Part shown: in pieces, positions 53,041 through 61,020 of the stretch
How positions within the stretch are numbered: position 1 is the stretch's first letter
Layout of the letters: the number at the start of each line of letters is the position of its first letter
Assembly: GCF_017921895.1 (NCBI RefSeq)
Contig: NZ_JAFIDN010000008.1
Span: forward strand, 62,001 to 126,000
DNA: 64,000 nucleotides
Direction of reading: 5' to 3'
From: Natronogracilivirga saccharolytica
GTDB taxonomy: Bacteria > Bacteroidota > Rhodothermia > Balneolales > Natronogracilivirgulaceae
Translations under genes and position numbers: made by a program
Notes under the pieces: model-generated
What the model saw: the letters and a program-made list of their open reading frames with translations, nothing else
Told to the model about the DNA's origin: nothing
Databases searched by the model: none

Positions 53041-54841
53041 CAAGCGTTCCGGAAATAATAAATCAGCACAAGGTAAAGCCGTCGACAGCTATCTGATACG
53101 ACGGCTTTACTACTTTTTGGCACCGTACAAGTGGTTCATGGTCCTGGCGCTTGTACTGACACTTTCAGTTGCCTTTCTGGGGCCGTTACGGCCATATCTG
53201 ACCCAGATAGCAGTTGATGATTATATTGCCGACCGGGATGCCGGCGGACTGGCCCGGCTGATGCTTCTGTATCTCGGTGTGCTGATGCTGGAGACGATCA
53301 TATTGATCGGAAACACCTATCTGATGCGGTGGGTCGGTCAGGGAGCGCTCTTCAGGCTGCGAAATGCCGTTTTTGAAAAGATTCAGAATCTGCATGTCCA
53401 GTTTTTCGACAAAAATCCGATTGGGCGGCTGATTACCAGAACCACCAGCGACATTGAAGCGCTCAACGATCTTCTTTCAACCGGTGTCGTCAATATTATC
53501 GGAGACCTCTTTCGGATCGTATTCATCATAGGTTTCATGCTCAGCATGAGCTGGGAGCTCTCCATCGTAAGTCTTAGTGTTCTTCCGGTCCTCGTGTATG
53601 CCACATTCTGGTTCAAAGCCAAAGTCAGAGTCGCATTTCTCAATGTCCGGGATCAGATCGCGCGCCTGCACTCATTCATCCAGGAGCACATCAACGGAAT
53701 GAATATTGTGCAGCTGTTCGGAAGGGGGGAAAAAGAAGCAGAAAAATTTGCATCTATAAACAAGGACCACACCGATGCACATATCCGTACTATCTTCTAT
53801 TTTGCGCTTTTCTGGCCTGCTGTTGAGGTTATCGCTTCACTGGCGATGGCACTTGTCATTTGGTATGGAGGAGCACAGGCCCTTTCCGGCCAGGTGACGT
53901 TTGGTGTGCTGCTGGCATTTATTCAGTATGTCCGTCAGTTTTTTGTGCCTATCCGTGACCTTTCTGAGAAGTTTAATACCCTGCAGAGCGCACTGGCTTC
54001 CTCCGAGCGTATTTTTGGTGTACTGGATACTGAAAATGAAATCACCGATGCGGAACACCCCGTTACACCGGCAAAGCAGGACGGACACATCCGCTTTGAG
54101 GATGTATCATTCCGGTACAATGAAAACGAAACGGAAGGGGATGTTCTCAAGAACGCCTCTTTTGAGGTTCGGCCCGGTGAGGTCGTTGCAATTGTTGGTG
54201 CCACGGGTGCCGGAAAAACGACAATCATCAATTTGCTGATGCGTTTTTATGATGTCTCAGCCGGCAGGATAACCATTGATGGCGTTGACATTCGACAAAT
54301 GAGCCAGTCCTGTCTCCGGTCCTACTTCGGTCTGGTCCTTCAGGATAACCTGCTTTTTGAAGGCACAATTATGGATAATATCACACTCGGAAATAATGAT
54401 ATTACGAGAGAGCAGGTAATGCAGGCATCGCAGGCGGTTCAGGCAGACCGTTTTATCCGGAAACTGCCCGGCGGGTACATGCACCGCATAGCGGAGCGGG
54501 GTGCGTCACTGTCAATGGGACAACGCCAGCTGATCTGCTTTGTCCGGGCAATTGTATTTGATCCCAAAGTGCTTGTTCTGGACGAAGCTACCTCAAATGT
54601 AGACTCCGAAACTGAGTATCTGGTATCGCGGGCACTGGACTCCATAATGGAAGGCAGAACAACCCTGGTCATTGCGCATCGTCTTTCAACCATACAGCAT
54701 GCCGATAACATACTGGTAATGCATAAAGGCCGGATACGGGAAACAGGCACCCATGAGCAGCTGCTGGCAAAGACCGATGGCATATACCGCAGGCTGTATG
54801 AACTGCAATACCGCGATCAAAAAGTCAACCCGTTGACGTAG
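53021..54841 (+). CDS. ABC half-exporter, catalytic partner (MdlB-like subunit)
   Basis: A 606-residue exporter half with a basic Ser/Lys/Asn-rich N-terminus (1-25), six TM helices (about 35-320) and an ATPase domain. Walker A is GATGAGKTT (about 392), and Walker B LVLDEATSNVD (about 518) has the canonical Glu. The signature is altered to LSMGQRQL (about 496), as in MdlB, BmrD and TM288-type subunits. Together with the upstream Asp-type subunit this gives one complete and one degenerate ATP site, the mark of a heterodimer. The ATG at 53021 overlaps the rnz end by 20 bp. The stop runs 25 bp into the convergent IMPase-family gene. Confidence 0.9.
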   Translation: MTSTASDKRSGNNKSAQGKAVDSYLIRRLYYFLAPYKWFMVLALVLTLSVAFLGPLRPYLTQIAVDDYIADRDAGGLARLMLLYLGVLMLETIILIGNTYLMRWVGQGALFRLRNAVFEKIQNLHVQFFDKNPIGRLITRTTSDIEALNDLLSTGVVNIIGDLFRIVFIIGFMLSMSWELSIVSLSVLPVLVYATFWFKAKVRVAFLNVRDQIARLHSFIQEHINGMNIVQLFGRGEKEAEKFASINKDHTDAHIRTIFYFALFWPAVEVIASLAMALVIWYGGAQALSGQVTFGVLLAFIQYVRQFFVPIRDLSEKFNTLQSALASSERIFGVLDTENEITDAEHPVTPAKQDGHIRFEDVSFRYNENETEGDVLKNASFEVRPGEVVAIVGATGAGKTTIINLLMRFYDVSAGRITIDGVDIRQMSQSCLRSYFGLVLQDNLLFEGTIMDNITLGNNDITREQVMQASQAVQADRFIRKLPGGYMHRIAERGASLSMGQRQLICFVRAIVFDPKVLVLDEATSNVDSETEYLVSRALDSIMEGRTTLVIAHRLSTIQHADNILVMHKGRIRETGTHEQLLAKTDGIYRRLYELQYRDQKVNPLT

Positions 54842-55635
54842 TCGATGATGTCGGACGGCGTATCTGGCGGAAGACAATAAAAACGGTCACAGAATATGTT
54901 GCCGTCATGGTAGGATGCAGGCTCACCATTAGAGAATATCCTGGTCTGAAATCCGGCCGCCTCCATGATGGCTGCAGGTGCCGCCAAATCCCAGTATGCA
55001 GTTTTACGGAAACTTAAAAACCCGGTATTCGGCCCGTTCAGCGGTCCTATGATATTGTGAGCTGCTGCAGATGTACGCTTGACCGGCAGGTGGGTAAGCT
55101 CTTCCAGCCTGTTTCTCAATGCGGGTTCGGCTCCTTTGACAACAAGCGGCATTTGATGGCGCCAGCTTATTGTGTGATGAATTTCACGATACTCATGCAG
55201 TGATGTGTAAAGTCTTGTGCGAACATATGGGTTTCCGTAAAGGATGCAATTGCGCTCGGGCTGATAAAGCATGCCGAATCGCGCTTCGCCCTCAACGCAC
55301 AGGCTTATAAGCACAAAATAGTTCGGTGAGCCGTCAACGAACTTGCTGGTTCCGTCAATGGGATCGATATACCAGACCAGCCTGCTTTTTGAATGGTAGG
55401 AATGAGAAGATTCATCTTCTTCACTTACAACGGTTTCGCCCGGGAAAGCCCGGTTGAGCAGCTCCAGCCAGTATTCACTCATCTCCTCATCCACACTCGT
55501 GACTTTTGAACCGTCCTTCTTATACCGTGTTTCAAAGTTTTTGTTGTGACGATACAACCTGAGCTTGCGTCCGGCCTCCTCAAGATGCGGGTACAGCCAC
55601 TTGAACCGTAAATTAAACTCCTTTTCAGACATCAT
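54817..55635 (-). CDS. Inositol monophosphatase-family phosphatase
   Basis: A 272-residue Li-sensitive metal-dependent phosphatase. Metal ligands are Glu-Glu-Asp in VVSEEDES (about 70-75), the DPIDGTSKF motif (about 91-99) and Asp in YWDLAAPAAI (about 218). Family members dephosphorylate inositol phosphate, histidinol phosphate (HisN) or PAP (CysQ); the sequence does not choose clearly. The start is one of two adjacent ATGs (55635 or 55632). Its 3' end overlaps the convergent exporter gene by 25 bp, so the two transcripts must be partly antisense. Confidence 0.88.
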   Translation of the reverse strand: MMSEKEFNLRFKWLYPHLEEAGRKLRLYRHNKNFETRYKKDGSKVTSVDEEMSEYWLELLNRAFPGETVVSEEDESSHSYHSKSRLVWYIDPIDGTSKFVDGSPNYFVLISLCVEGEARFGMLYQPERNCILYGNPYVRTRLYTSLHEYREIHHTISWRHQMPLVVKGAEPALRNRLEELTHLPVKRTSAAAHNIIGPLNGPNTGFLSFRKTAYWDLAAPAAIMEAAGFQTRIFSNGEPASYHDGNIFCDRFYCLPPDTPSDIIDYVNGLTF

Positions 55636-55767
55636 CGGTCAATCCGTTTATCAACATTTGCTTCAAGCAGCTCCATTTCGAACAAACTCGCCTGTTTCCT
55701 GTAAAAGGAAAATTTATATATTTCAGAGTCAGAAAAATTTGAAACCATAAATCAACCGGGTAACAAT

Positions 55768-56013
55768 ATGGAAGAAGATAAGGGCAATGAACAAGTTAAG
55801 TTTGATGATTTGTCAAAAAAATTTGACAGTACATACAAGGATATTATTGAAAAGCTGAATGAAGAAAAAGACCGGCTTGAAAATGAGTTGCGGCAGGAGT
55901 ACCGGTCCGCAAGGAAATATGTGCGTTCACATCCGGAAGAAGGACTGGCCTACTCATTTCTCGGCGGCCTTGTGGCAGGCGTCATCATAGCAAAAATTTT
56001 TTCCAGAAGGTGA
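55768..56013 (+). CDS. Small membrane-anchored protein (ElaB/YqjD/DUF883-like)
   Basis: An 81-residue protein with a charged amphipathic helix (about 10-50, coiled-coil-like: DIIEKLNEEKDRLENEL) followed by RKYVRSHPEEGLAYSFLGG and a C-terminal membrane helix ending AKIFSRR. The YV..HP....(hydrophobic)...SRR pattern is that of ElaB/YqjD/DUF883 tail-anchored proteins, some of which bind ribosomes or respond to stationary phase in E. coli. The upstream 130 bp is AT-rich with no sure promoter. A strong terminator follows. Confidence 0.72.
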   Translation: MEEDKGNEQVKFDDLSKKFDSTYKDIIEKLNEEKDRLENELRQEYRSARKYVRSHPEEGLAYSFLGGLVAGVIIAKIFSRR

Positions 56014-56023
56014 CGTTCCCTGC

Positions 56024-56062
56024 AAAGGAACCGGGTTGATATTTCCCGGCTTCCTTTTATTA
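56024..56062 (+). terminator. Terminator after the DUF883-like gene
   Basis: Stem AAAGGAACCGGG / CCCGGCTTCCTTT with one bulged base, 9-nt loop, followed by TTTTATT, beginning 10 bp after the stop codon. Confidence 0.8.
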
Positions 56063-56093
56063 CAGGACAAATACTTTTATCTTTCATTATAAG

Positions 56094-56124
56094 CGGTTGC
56101 TCCTGCGGGGTAACCGTTTTTTTT
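56094..56124 (+). terminator. Second strong intrinsic terminator, upstream of prfB
   Basis: CGGTTGCTCC-TGC-GGGGTAACCG followed by eight T. The 10-bp stem has two G-T wobbles. It ends 74 nt before the prfB start, so it is either a second stop for the upstream gene or an attenuator in the prfB leader. Confidence 0.75.
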
Positions 56125-56198
56125 GGGATGCAATCGATTTTTATATTTAAATAACCCGGATGCTGCAACACGCATCCAAACGATCCATAGGAGTTGAC

Positions 56199-57315
56199 AT
56201 GGCAGAGCTGAATTATACATCAGACCAGATAAACGAATTGCTGCAGCGCGTAGATGCGCTGAGGAGGTATCTTTGACTATGACGGACGCAAAGAAAGGAT
56301 AGGTGAACTGGAATACAAGGCTCAGCAACCAGGATTCTGGGACGATGCCGATCAGGCCCAAAAGCTGATGCAGGATCTGAATCATGAAAAATCATGGGTG
56401 CAGCAATGGGATGAAATTGATGAAAAGAGGCAGAATATTCTGCTTTTTCAGGAGATTCTGGCGGAAGGAGATGACGTGACCGATGATCTGAACTCCGAAA
56501 TAACCAGCCTGAAAGAACAGGTCGAAGACCTTGAATTCAAAAACATGCTTGATGAGGCAGATGACCGCAGGGATGCATTGCTGACTATCAATCCGGGTGC
56601 CGGCGGAACCGAAAGCCAGGACTGGGCGGAAATGCTGTACCGCATGTATGTACGATGGGCAGATGACAATGATTTTGATGCAACCGTTCTTGAATATCAG
56701 CCGGGCGATGTAGCTGGTATCAAAAGTGCAACAATAGAGGTAAAGGGAAGTTTTGCATACGGATATCTGAAAGCTGAAAACGGTGTGCACCGGCTGGTCC
56801 GGATATCTCCGTTTGACAGCAACGCCCGCCGGCATACCTCGTTTTGCTCGGTATTTGTCACACCCCTTGTAGACGATGAAATTGAAGTCGATCTGAATCA
56901 GGATGATATCGAAATGCAGCGGTTTCATGCCGGCGGCAAAGGCGGCCAGAATGTCAACAAGGTTGAAACAGGTGTCCGCCTGATATGGACCGGAACACTG
57001 TCAAATGGAAAAGAGGAGCGCGTAGTGGCTGAATGTCAGCAGGAGCGTTCGCAGCTTCAGAATCGCGAAAAAGCCATGGTGATGCTCAAGTCAAGAGTTT
57101 ATGATCTTGAAAAAAAGATCAAGGAGGAGGAAAAGGACAAAATCGAAAGCAGTAAAATGAAAAATGAGTGGGGCTCCCAGATTCGCTCCTATGTCTTCCA
57201 TCCGTACAACATGGTCAAAGATCATCGCACAGGACATGAAACATCCAATGTGGAGTCTGTGATGGATGGAGATATTGACCCGTTTATTAAAGCCTACCTG
57301 ATGTCCAATGCCTGA
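56199..57315 (+). CDS. prfB: Peptide chain release factor 2, read by programmed +1 frameshift
   Basis: RF2 recognises UGA and UAA. The zero frame starts at ATG 56199 and meets an in-frame TGA at codon 26 (56274-56276). A Shine-Dalgarno-like AGGAGG (56262-56267) precedes CTT-TGA-C, the classic slippery signal, so ribosomes shift +1 onto GAC at 56275 and continue to 57315, giving about 371 residues. The codon-recognition motif is SPF (RISPFDSNARRHTSF), and GGQ is at about 248-250 in GGKGGQNVNKVETGVR. RF2 thus regulates its own synthesis: low RF2 favours the shift. The stop overlaps nadB by 8 bp. Confidence 0.97.
56262..56277 (+). promoter_or_regulatory. Programmed +1 frameshift signal in prfB
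   Basis: AGGAGG-TAT-CTT-TGA-C. The internal Shine-Dalgarno lies 3 nt before the slippery CTT, exactly the spacing of the E. coli prfB site, with the stop at the same codon number (26). Confidence 0.96.
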
Positions 57316-58894
57316 TAGATTTGATTTTCTTGTTCTTGGCAGTGGCGGTGCGGGCTTGTCGTATGCCTTGCGTGTGGCAAAGTTCGGAAGCGTAGCCATT
57401 ATTACAAAAAAAGAGTCGGCCGAATCCAATACGAATTATGCCCAGGGCGGACTGGCAAGTGTTATTGATAAAAACGACACTTTTGAGTCACACATTCAGG
57501 ATACTCTGACAGCAGGTGCCGGTCTGTGTGACCCGGAAATTGTGGAGATTGTTGTCAGGCAGGGGCCTGATGTGGTTCGCGAGCTTCTGGAATGGGGGGC
57601 GCAGTTCACATCGAAAGACGGAGAGCTGGATCTGGGCCGTGAAGGCGGACACTCCCGCAACAGAATCGTCCATGCTGCTGACCGTACCGGAAAAGAAATT
57701 GAACAGGCACTGCTCTCAGCTGTTGAGAAGCACCCGAATATCAGTATGTATGAGCACCATTTCGCCCTTGAACTGATTACCGAACATCATCTTGGGAAAA
57801 AAGTCACCAGACATGACAATGATATCCACTGTTTCGGCTCTTATGTACTCAACACACAAACGGGTAAGGTGGAAACGATTCTGGCAAAGTCTACACTTAT
57901 TGCAACCGGTGGTGTAGGTGAGGCCTATTTGCACAGTACCAATCCGTCGATTGCCACCGGTGACGGTATTGCAATGGCATATCGCGCCAAAGCCAGAATC
58001 GGCAATATGGAATTCATGCAGTTTCATCCGACCACATTGAATGTTCCGGGAGCCGGGTCGTTTTTGATTTCGGAGGCGGTGCGTGGCAAGGGCGGAATTC
58101 TGCGATCACGCGACGGGCGTGCCTTTATGTCCGATTACGATGAACGCGCCGAGCTTGCACCGAGAGATATTGTTGCCCGTGCGATTGATGATCATTTAAA
58201 AAAGACCGGTGATGAGAGTGTTTATCTTGATGTGACTCATATTGACAAGGAGACTCTTGACCGTAATTTTCCGCACATTTCGGCTACTTGTCTGAGGCAT
58301 GGTGTTGATATTTCCGAACAGTGGATTCCTGTTGTACCGGCTGCTCATTACCTTTGCGGAGGAGTCATGACTGATCAAAATGGCAGAACATCCATTCATG
58401 GATTGTATTGTACCGGGGAGGCCTCATGCACCGGGCTGCATGGTGCCAACCGGCTCGCATCAAACAGCTTGCTGGAGGCAATCGTTTTATCAAAAAGGGC
58501 TGCTGAAGATGCCGCGAAATATGTGCTGGAGATAAATGAACACACGCCAGTTCCGGAGTGGGACGAAAGCGGCACCGTGAATGCCGAAGAGGCTGTTCTG
58601 ATTTATCACAACAGGAATGAGCTCCAGAATGTGATGTGGAATTATGTGGGAATTGTACGAAGTGACCTGCGCCTGAAACGCGCTTTCCGGCGGACCAGAC
58701 TTCTCTACGAGGAGACGGAGGATTTCTACCAGCGTACCCGCGTTAGTGTTCCCCTGTGTGAGCTTAGAAATCTTATAGCTAATTCATATGTCATAATTTC
58801 CTCAGCACTTTCCCGCAAAGAGAGCAGGGGACTGCATTATACCACAGATTATCCGAAACCCGTTGAAAGATTCAGAAAGAACACCGTAATTTGA
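57308..58894 (+). CDS. nadB: L-aspartate oxidase
   Basis: A 528-residue FAD enzyme that oxidises aspartate to iminoaspartate, the first step of de novo NAD synthesis. FAD binding: FLVLGSGGAGLSYALRVAK (about 7-25); then NTNYAQGGLASV, EGGHSRNRIVHAADRTGKEI, MEFMQFHPT, LRSRDGRAFM and GLHGANRLASNSLLE. These separate it from succinate dehydrogenase flavoprotein, the nearest relative, which has a His for covalent FAD. nadA and nadC, usual partners, are not nearby. It overlaps prfB by 8 bp and is followed after 49 bp by coaE. Confidence 0.95.
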   Translation: MPDRFDFLVLGSGGAGLSYALRVAKFGSVAIITKKESAESNTNYAQGGLASVIDKNDTFESHIQDTLTAGAGLCDPEIVEIVVRQGPDVVRELLEWGAQFTSKDGELDLGREGGHSRNRIVHAADRTGKEIEQALLSAVEKHPNISMYEHHFALELITEHHLGKKVTRHDNDIHCFGSYVLNTQTGKVETILAKSTLIATGGVGEAYLHSTNPSIATGDGIAMAYRAKARIGNMEFMQFHPTTLNVPGAGSFLISEAVRGKGGILRSRDGRAFMSDYDERAELAPRDIVARAIDDHLKKTGDESVYLDVTHIDKETLDRNFPHISATCLRHGVDISEQWIPVVPAAHYLCGGVMTDQNGRTSIHGLYCTGEASCTGLHGANRLASNSLLEAIVLSKRAAEDAAKYVLEINEHTPVPEWDESGTVNAEEAVLIYHNRNELQNVMWNYVGIVRSDLRLKRAFRRTRLLYEETEDFYQRTRVSVPLCELRNLIANSYVIISSALSRKESRGLHYTTDYPKPVERFRKNTVI

Positions 58895-58943
58895 ATCTGT
58901 AAGACCTTTTCCTGGCTAACACAAAACAAAAACTGCTTTTGTC

Positions 58944-59552
58944 ATGCTGCACATCGGAGTAACAGGAGGTATCGGGAGCGGAAAAAGCCTGTTCCTTAAG
59001 GAATGGGAGAAAATGGGAGCACGAGTTGTATATTCCGATGACCTTGCTCAAAAACTGATGCTTGAAAATGCCGATCTGAAAAGCGAAATTATTCGCATTT
59101 TCGGCGAGCAGGCCTATAACGAAGACGGATCGCTCAACCGGGAGTTTCTTGCTGCTGAAGCGTTCGGAAAAGGCCGCATTTCAGAACTGAACACTCTTGT
59201 TCATCCCGTTGTGGTCAATGAGCTCACCATGCTTAAGGAGCAGGCGGAACGTGAGGGCTTCGGATTATTCGCTCATGAGTCGGCACTCTTACTTGATTCT
59301 CCAACTGCCGAAATGTGTGATGTGATCATCATGGTTGCCAGTGAGCCTGAAGAGCGTATCCGGCGGGTTGTCAAAAGGGACAAATCAAGTGAAGAGGCGG
59401 TACGCCACCGGATGGATAAGCAGCCTGATTTTGATGCGCTTTCCGACCGGGCAAATCTCGTTATCCACAATGATGGTGATGAAAAGCAGCTGAAACGGAA
59501 GGCTGAAGAAGTATATAAAGAGCTCGAAGCGGTTGCAGCCGGTCAGACCTGA
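58944..59552 (+). CDS. coaE: Dephospho-CoA kinase
   Basis: A 202-residue P-loop kinase that phosphorylates dephospho-CoA, the last step of CoA synthesis. GVTGGIGSGKSLFLKEW (residues 5-21) is the ATP-binding loop, and ARVVYSDDLAQKLM carries the conserved Asp. HPVVVNELTMLK and RIRRVVKRDKSSEEAVRHRMDKQ (lid) are also typical. The length and motif order are normal. A weak hairpin lies 163 bp downstream, and the following gene is on the opposite strand. Confidence 0.95.
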   Translation: MLHIGVTGGIGSGKSLFLKEWEKMGARVVYSDDLAQKLMLENADLKSEIIRIFGEQAYNEDGSLNREFLAAEAFGKGRISELNTLVHPVVVNELTMLKEQAEREGFGLFAHESALLLDSPTAEMCDVIIMVASEPEERIRRVVKRDKSSEEAVRHRMDKQPDFDALSDRANLVIHNDGDEKQLKRKAEEVYKELEAVAAGQT

Positions 59553-59715
59553 TCATCCTGCAAGAATTTATCATTCAATCTCAAAACCGGCTCACGTACA
59601 ATGCCGGTCTGCACCACGGGCATCGGGGGGGCAAGCTCATTCAAACTGGCACACTGGATCAGAACAACGGTGAATTCATACTAACGTATGATGATAACCG
59701 CTTCTTGAACGGCAA

Positions 59716-59735
59716 ACGCCGACTTCATCCGGCGT
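59716..59735. terminator. Weak hairpin downstream of coaE
   Basis: ACGCCG/CGGCGT with an 8-nt loop, followed by CTTATTCC. It may end the prfB-nadB-coaE transcript or that of the convergent DUF192 gene. The rest of the 246-bp gap shows only a small palindrome TCATAC-TAAC-GTATGA (59676-59691). Confidence 0.35.
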
Positions 59736-59798
59736 CTTATTCCTGATGCCGGAAGTGACAATGGCATGGCAGAGCAGCGGAGCCGGTTTATTCCTGCG

Positions 59799-60293
59799 TC
59801 ACTGATTCAGAACAACATGCATGCCTTCCCGGATATCATACTCCCTCACAAATCCGGCATTAACCTCCAGAACATACTGGGCCGGTGATTCAGATGGAAT
59901 CTGCCGGTCTGAATACGGTGTGGTGTTGGTGTGGATGCGCACAATCCGGTCATTGCTGTCCATATAAATAATATCAAGGGACAGAGGCGTATTGACCATC
60001 CAGAAACTTCGCTCTCTTTCGTCTTCAAAAATGAAGTACATTCCGGTGTCAAAGTCCATCTCCTGAACCTCCATCAGACCTCTGTTACGCTCATTTTCGG
60101 TCTGGGCAAGAGCGACATTGACCTCAGCCACGGTCTCCTGGCGGTCTTCCGTAAGAATTTCGACGGTGTGTGTCGGATCGATGGTCCTGCCGTTGCTTTC
60201 GGTATCTCGGATTCTTTCGGGTGAATCATCATTCCCGCAGGAAATGAGAAACGGCAGTAATATCAACAATGCAGAACATCGGAATATCTTCAT
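59799..60293 (-). CDS. DUF192-family lipoprotein
   Basis: A 164-residue lipoprotein. The signal CSALLILLPFLISC ends in a good lipobox (LISC, Cys19). The DUF192 core is EVNVALAQTENERNRGLMEVQEMDFDTGMYFIFEDE..., split here over about 57-95, with SFWMVNTPLSLDIIYMD and QYVLEVNAGFVREYDIREG typical of the family. DUF192 proteins are small exported beta-barrels of unknown role. It is monocistronic, with divergent neighbours rimP and an intergenic promoter region to its right. Confidence 0.85.
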   Translation of the reverse strand: MKIFRCSALLILLPFLISCGNDDSPERIRDTESNGRTIDPTHTVEILTEDRQETVAEVNVALAQTENERNRGLMEVQEMDFDTGMYFIFEDERERSFWMVNTPLSLDIIYMDSNDRIVRIHTNTTPYSDRQIPSESPAQYVLEVNAGFVREYDIREGMHVVLNQ

Positions 60294-60432
60294 AATCGTA
60301 ATAAATCGGGGTGCAGGGTAGTCTTTTATCTTCGGTTAATGTGTTGCCGGATAAAATACCCAATCATTAACAAAATTACAGTTGTCAATGTTGACGGAAC
60401 CGTTCAGAAAGTGTTATTGAAGGGGTTCGTTT

Positions 60433-60461
60433 TTGGCTATTGTTAAATTTTGCCGTATATT
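60433..60461 (+). promoter_or_regulatory. Candidate promoter of rimP-nusA-infB
   Basis: TTGGCT (60433-60438) and TATATT (60456-60461) are separated by 17 nt, the standard sigma-70 geometry. It lies about 70 bp before the rimP start and just ahead of the leader hairpin. Confidence 0.5.
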
Positions 60462-60471
60462 TCCTTCTTGT

Positions 60472-60501
60472 AAGTGAGCTCTTGGCGGGCTCACTTTTTT
60501 T
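60472..60501 (+). terminator. Terminator-like leader hairpin upstream of rimP
   Basis: AAGTGAGC / GCTCACTT, a perfect 8-bp stem with a 9-nt loop followed by T7. It starts about 10 nt after the proposed -10 box and ends 31 nt before the rimP start. No rightward gene lies close upstream, so it probably attenuates the rimP operon rather than ending another transcript. Confidence 0.65.
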
Positions 60502-60532
60502 GTATCAGGAAACAGGTAAAACGGAGTCCCTG

Positions 60533-60997
60533 ATGGAAGAACATAATGAAATAAAGTCATTGACAGAACAGGTTCTGCAGAATTTCGACCTGTTTCTTGT
60601 TGATATTGAACTGAAAGGTTCTCAGGGAAATCGTATCGTCTGGATTTTTGTCGAATCTGAGCATGGCAATGTATCGCTGGACGCCTGTGCGGAGGTGAGT
60701 CGTGAACTTGAGTTTTTACTTGATGCAGCCGGCTGGCGTGGTAAAAAGTATACGCTGAATGTCTCTTCGCCGGGACTCGATCGGCCACTGAAGGATATCA
60801 GGCAATATGTTAACAACCTGGGACGTAAAGCAACTGTAATCTATGAAAAAAGTGGCGAAAACGTTCAGGAAGAAGGAAAACTTGTCAGTGCTGACGGGGA
60901 CAGCATCGTGCTGCAAAAAGACAGCAAGCAGCAGATCAGCATCCCGTTTGAGAACATCGTAGAAACCATGATACAACCAGTTTTTAACAAACAATAA
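60533..60997 (+). CDS. rimP: Ribosome maturation factor RimP
   Basis: A 154-residue protein needed for 30S subunit assembly. The N-terminal alpha-beta domain includes FLVDIELKGSQGNRIVWIFVE and VSLDACAEVSRELEFLLD, and VSSPGLDRPLKDIRQYVNNLGRKATV marks the start of the SH3-like C-terminal domain. The frame opens earlier (60440), but the ATG at 60533 has GGAG (60522-60525) at a proper distance and the normal family start. It heads rimP-nusA-infB, the conserved translation-transcription operon, with nusA 23 bp downstream. Confidence 0.93.
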   Translation: MEEHNEIKSLTEQVLQNFDLFLVDIELKGSQGNRIVWIFVESEHGNVSLDACAEVSRELEFLLDAAGWRGKKYTLNVSSPGLDRPLKDIRQYVNNLGRKATVIYEKSGENVQEEGKLVSADGDSIVLQKDSKQQISIPFENIVETMIQPVFNKQ

Positions 60998-61020
60998 CGG
61001 CAGGCTCGAAACACAGTTAC

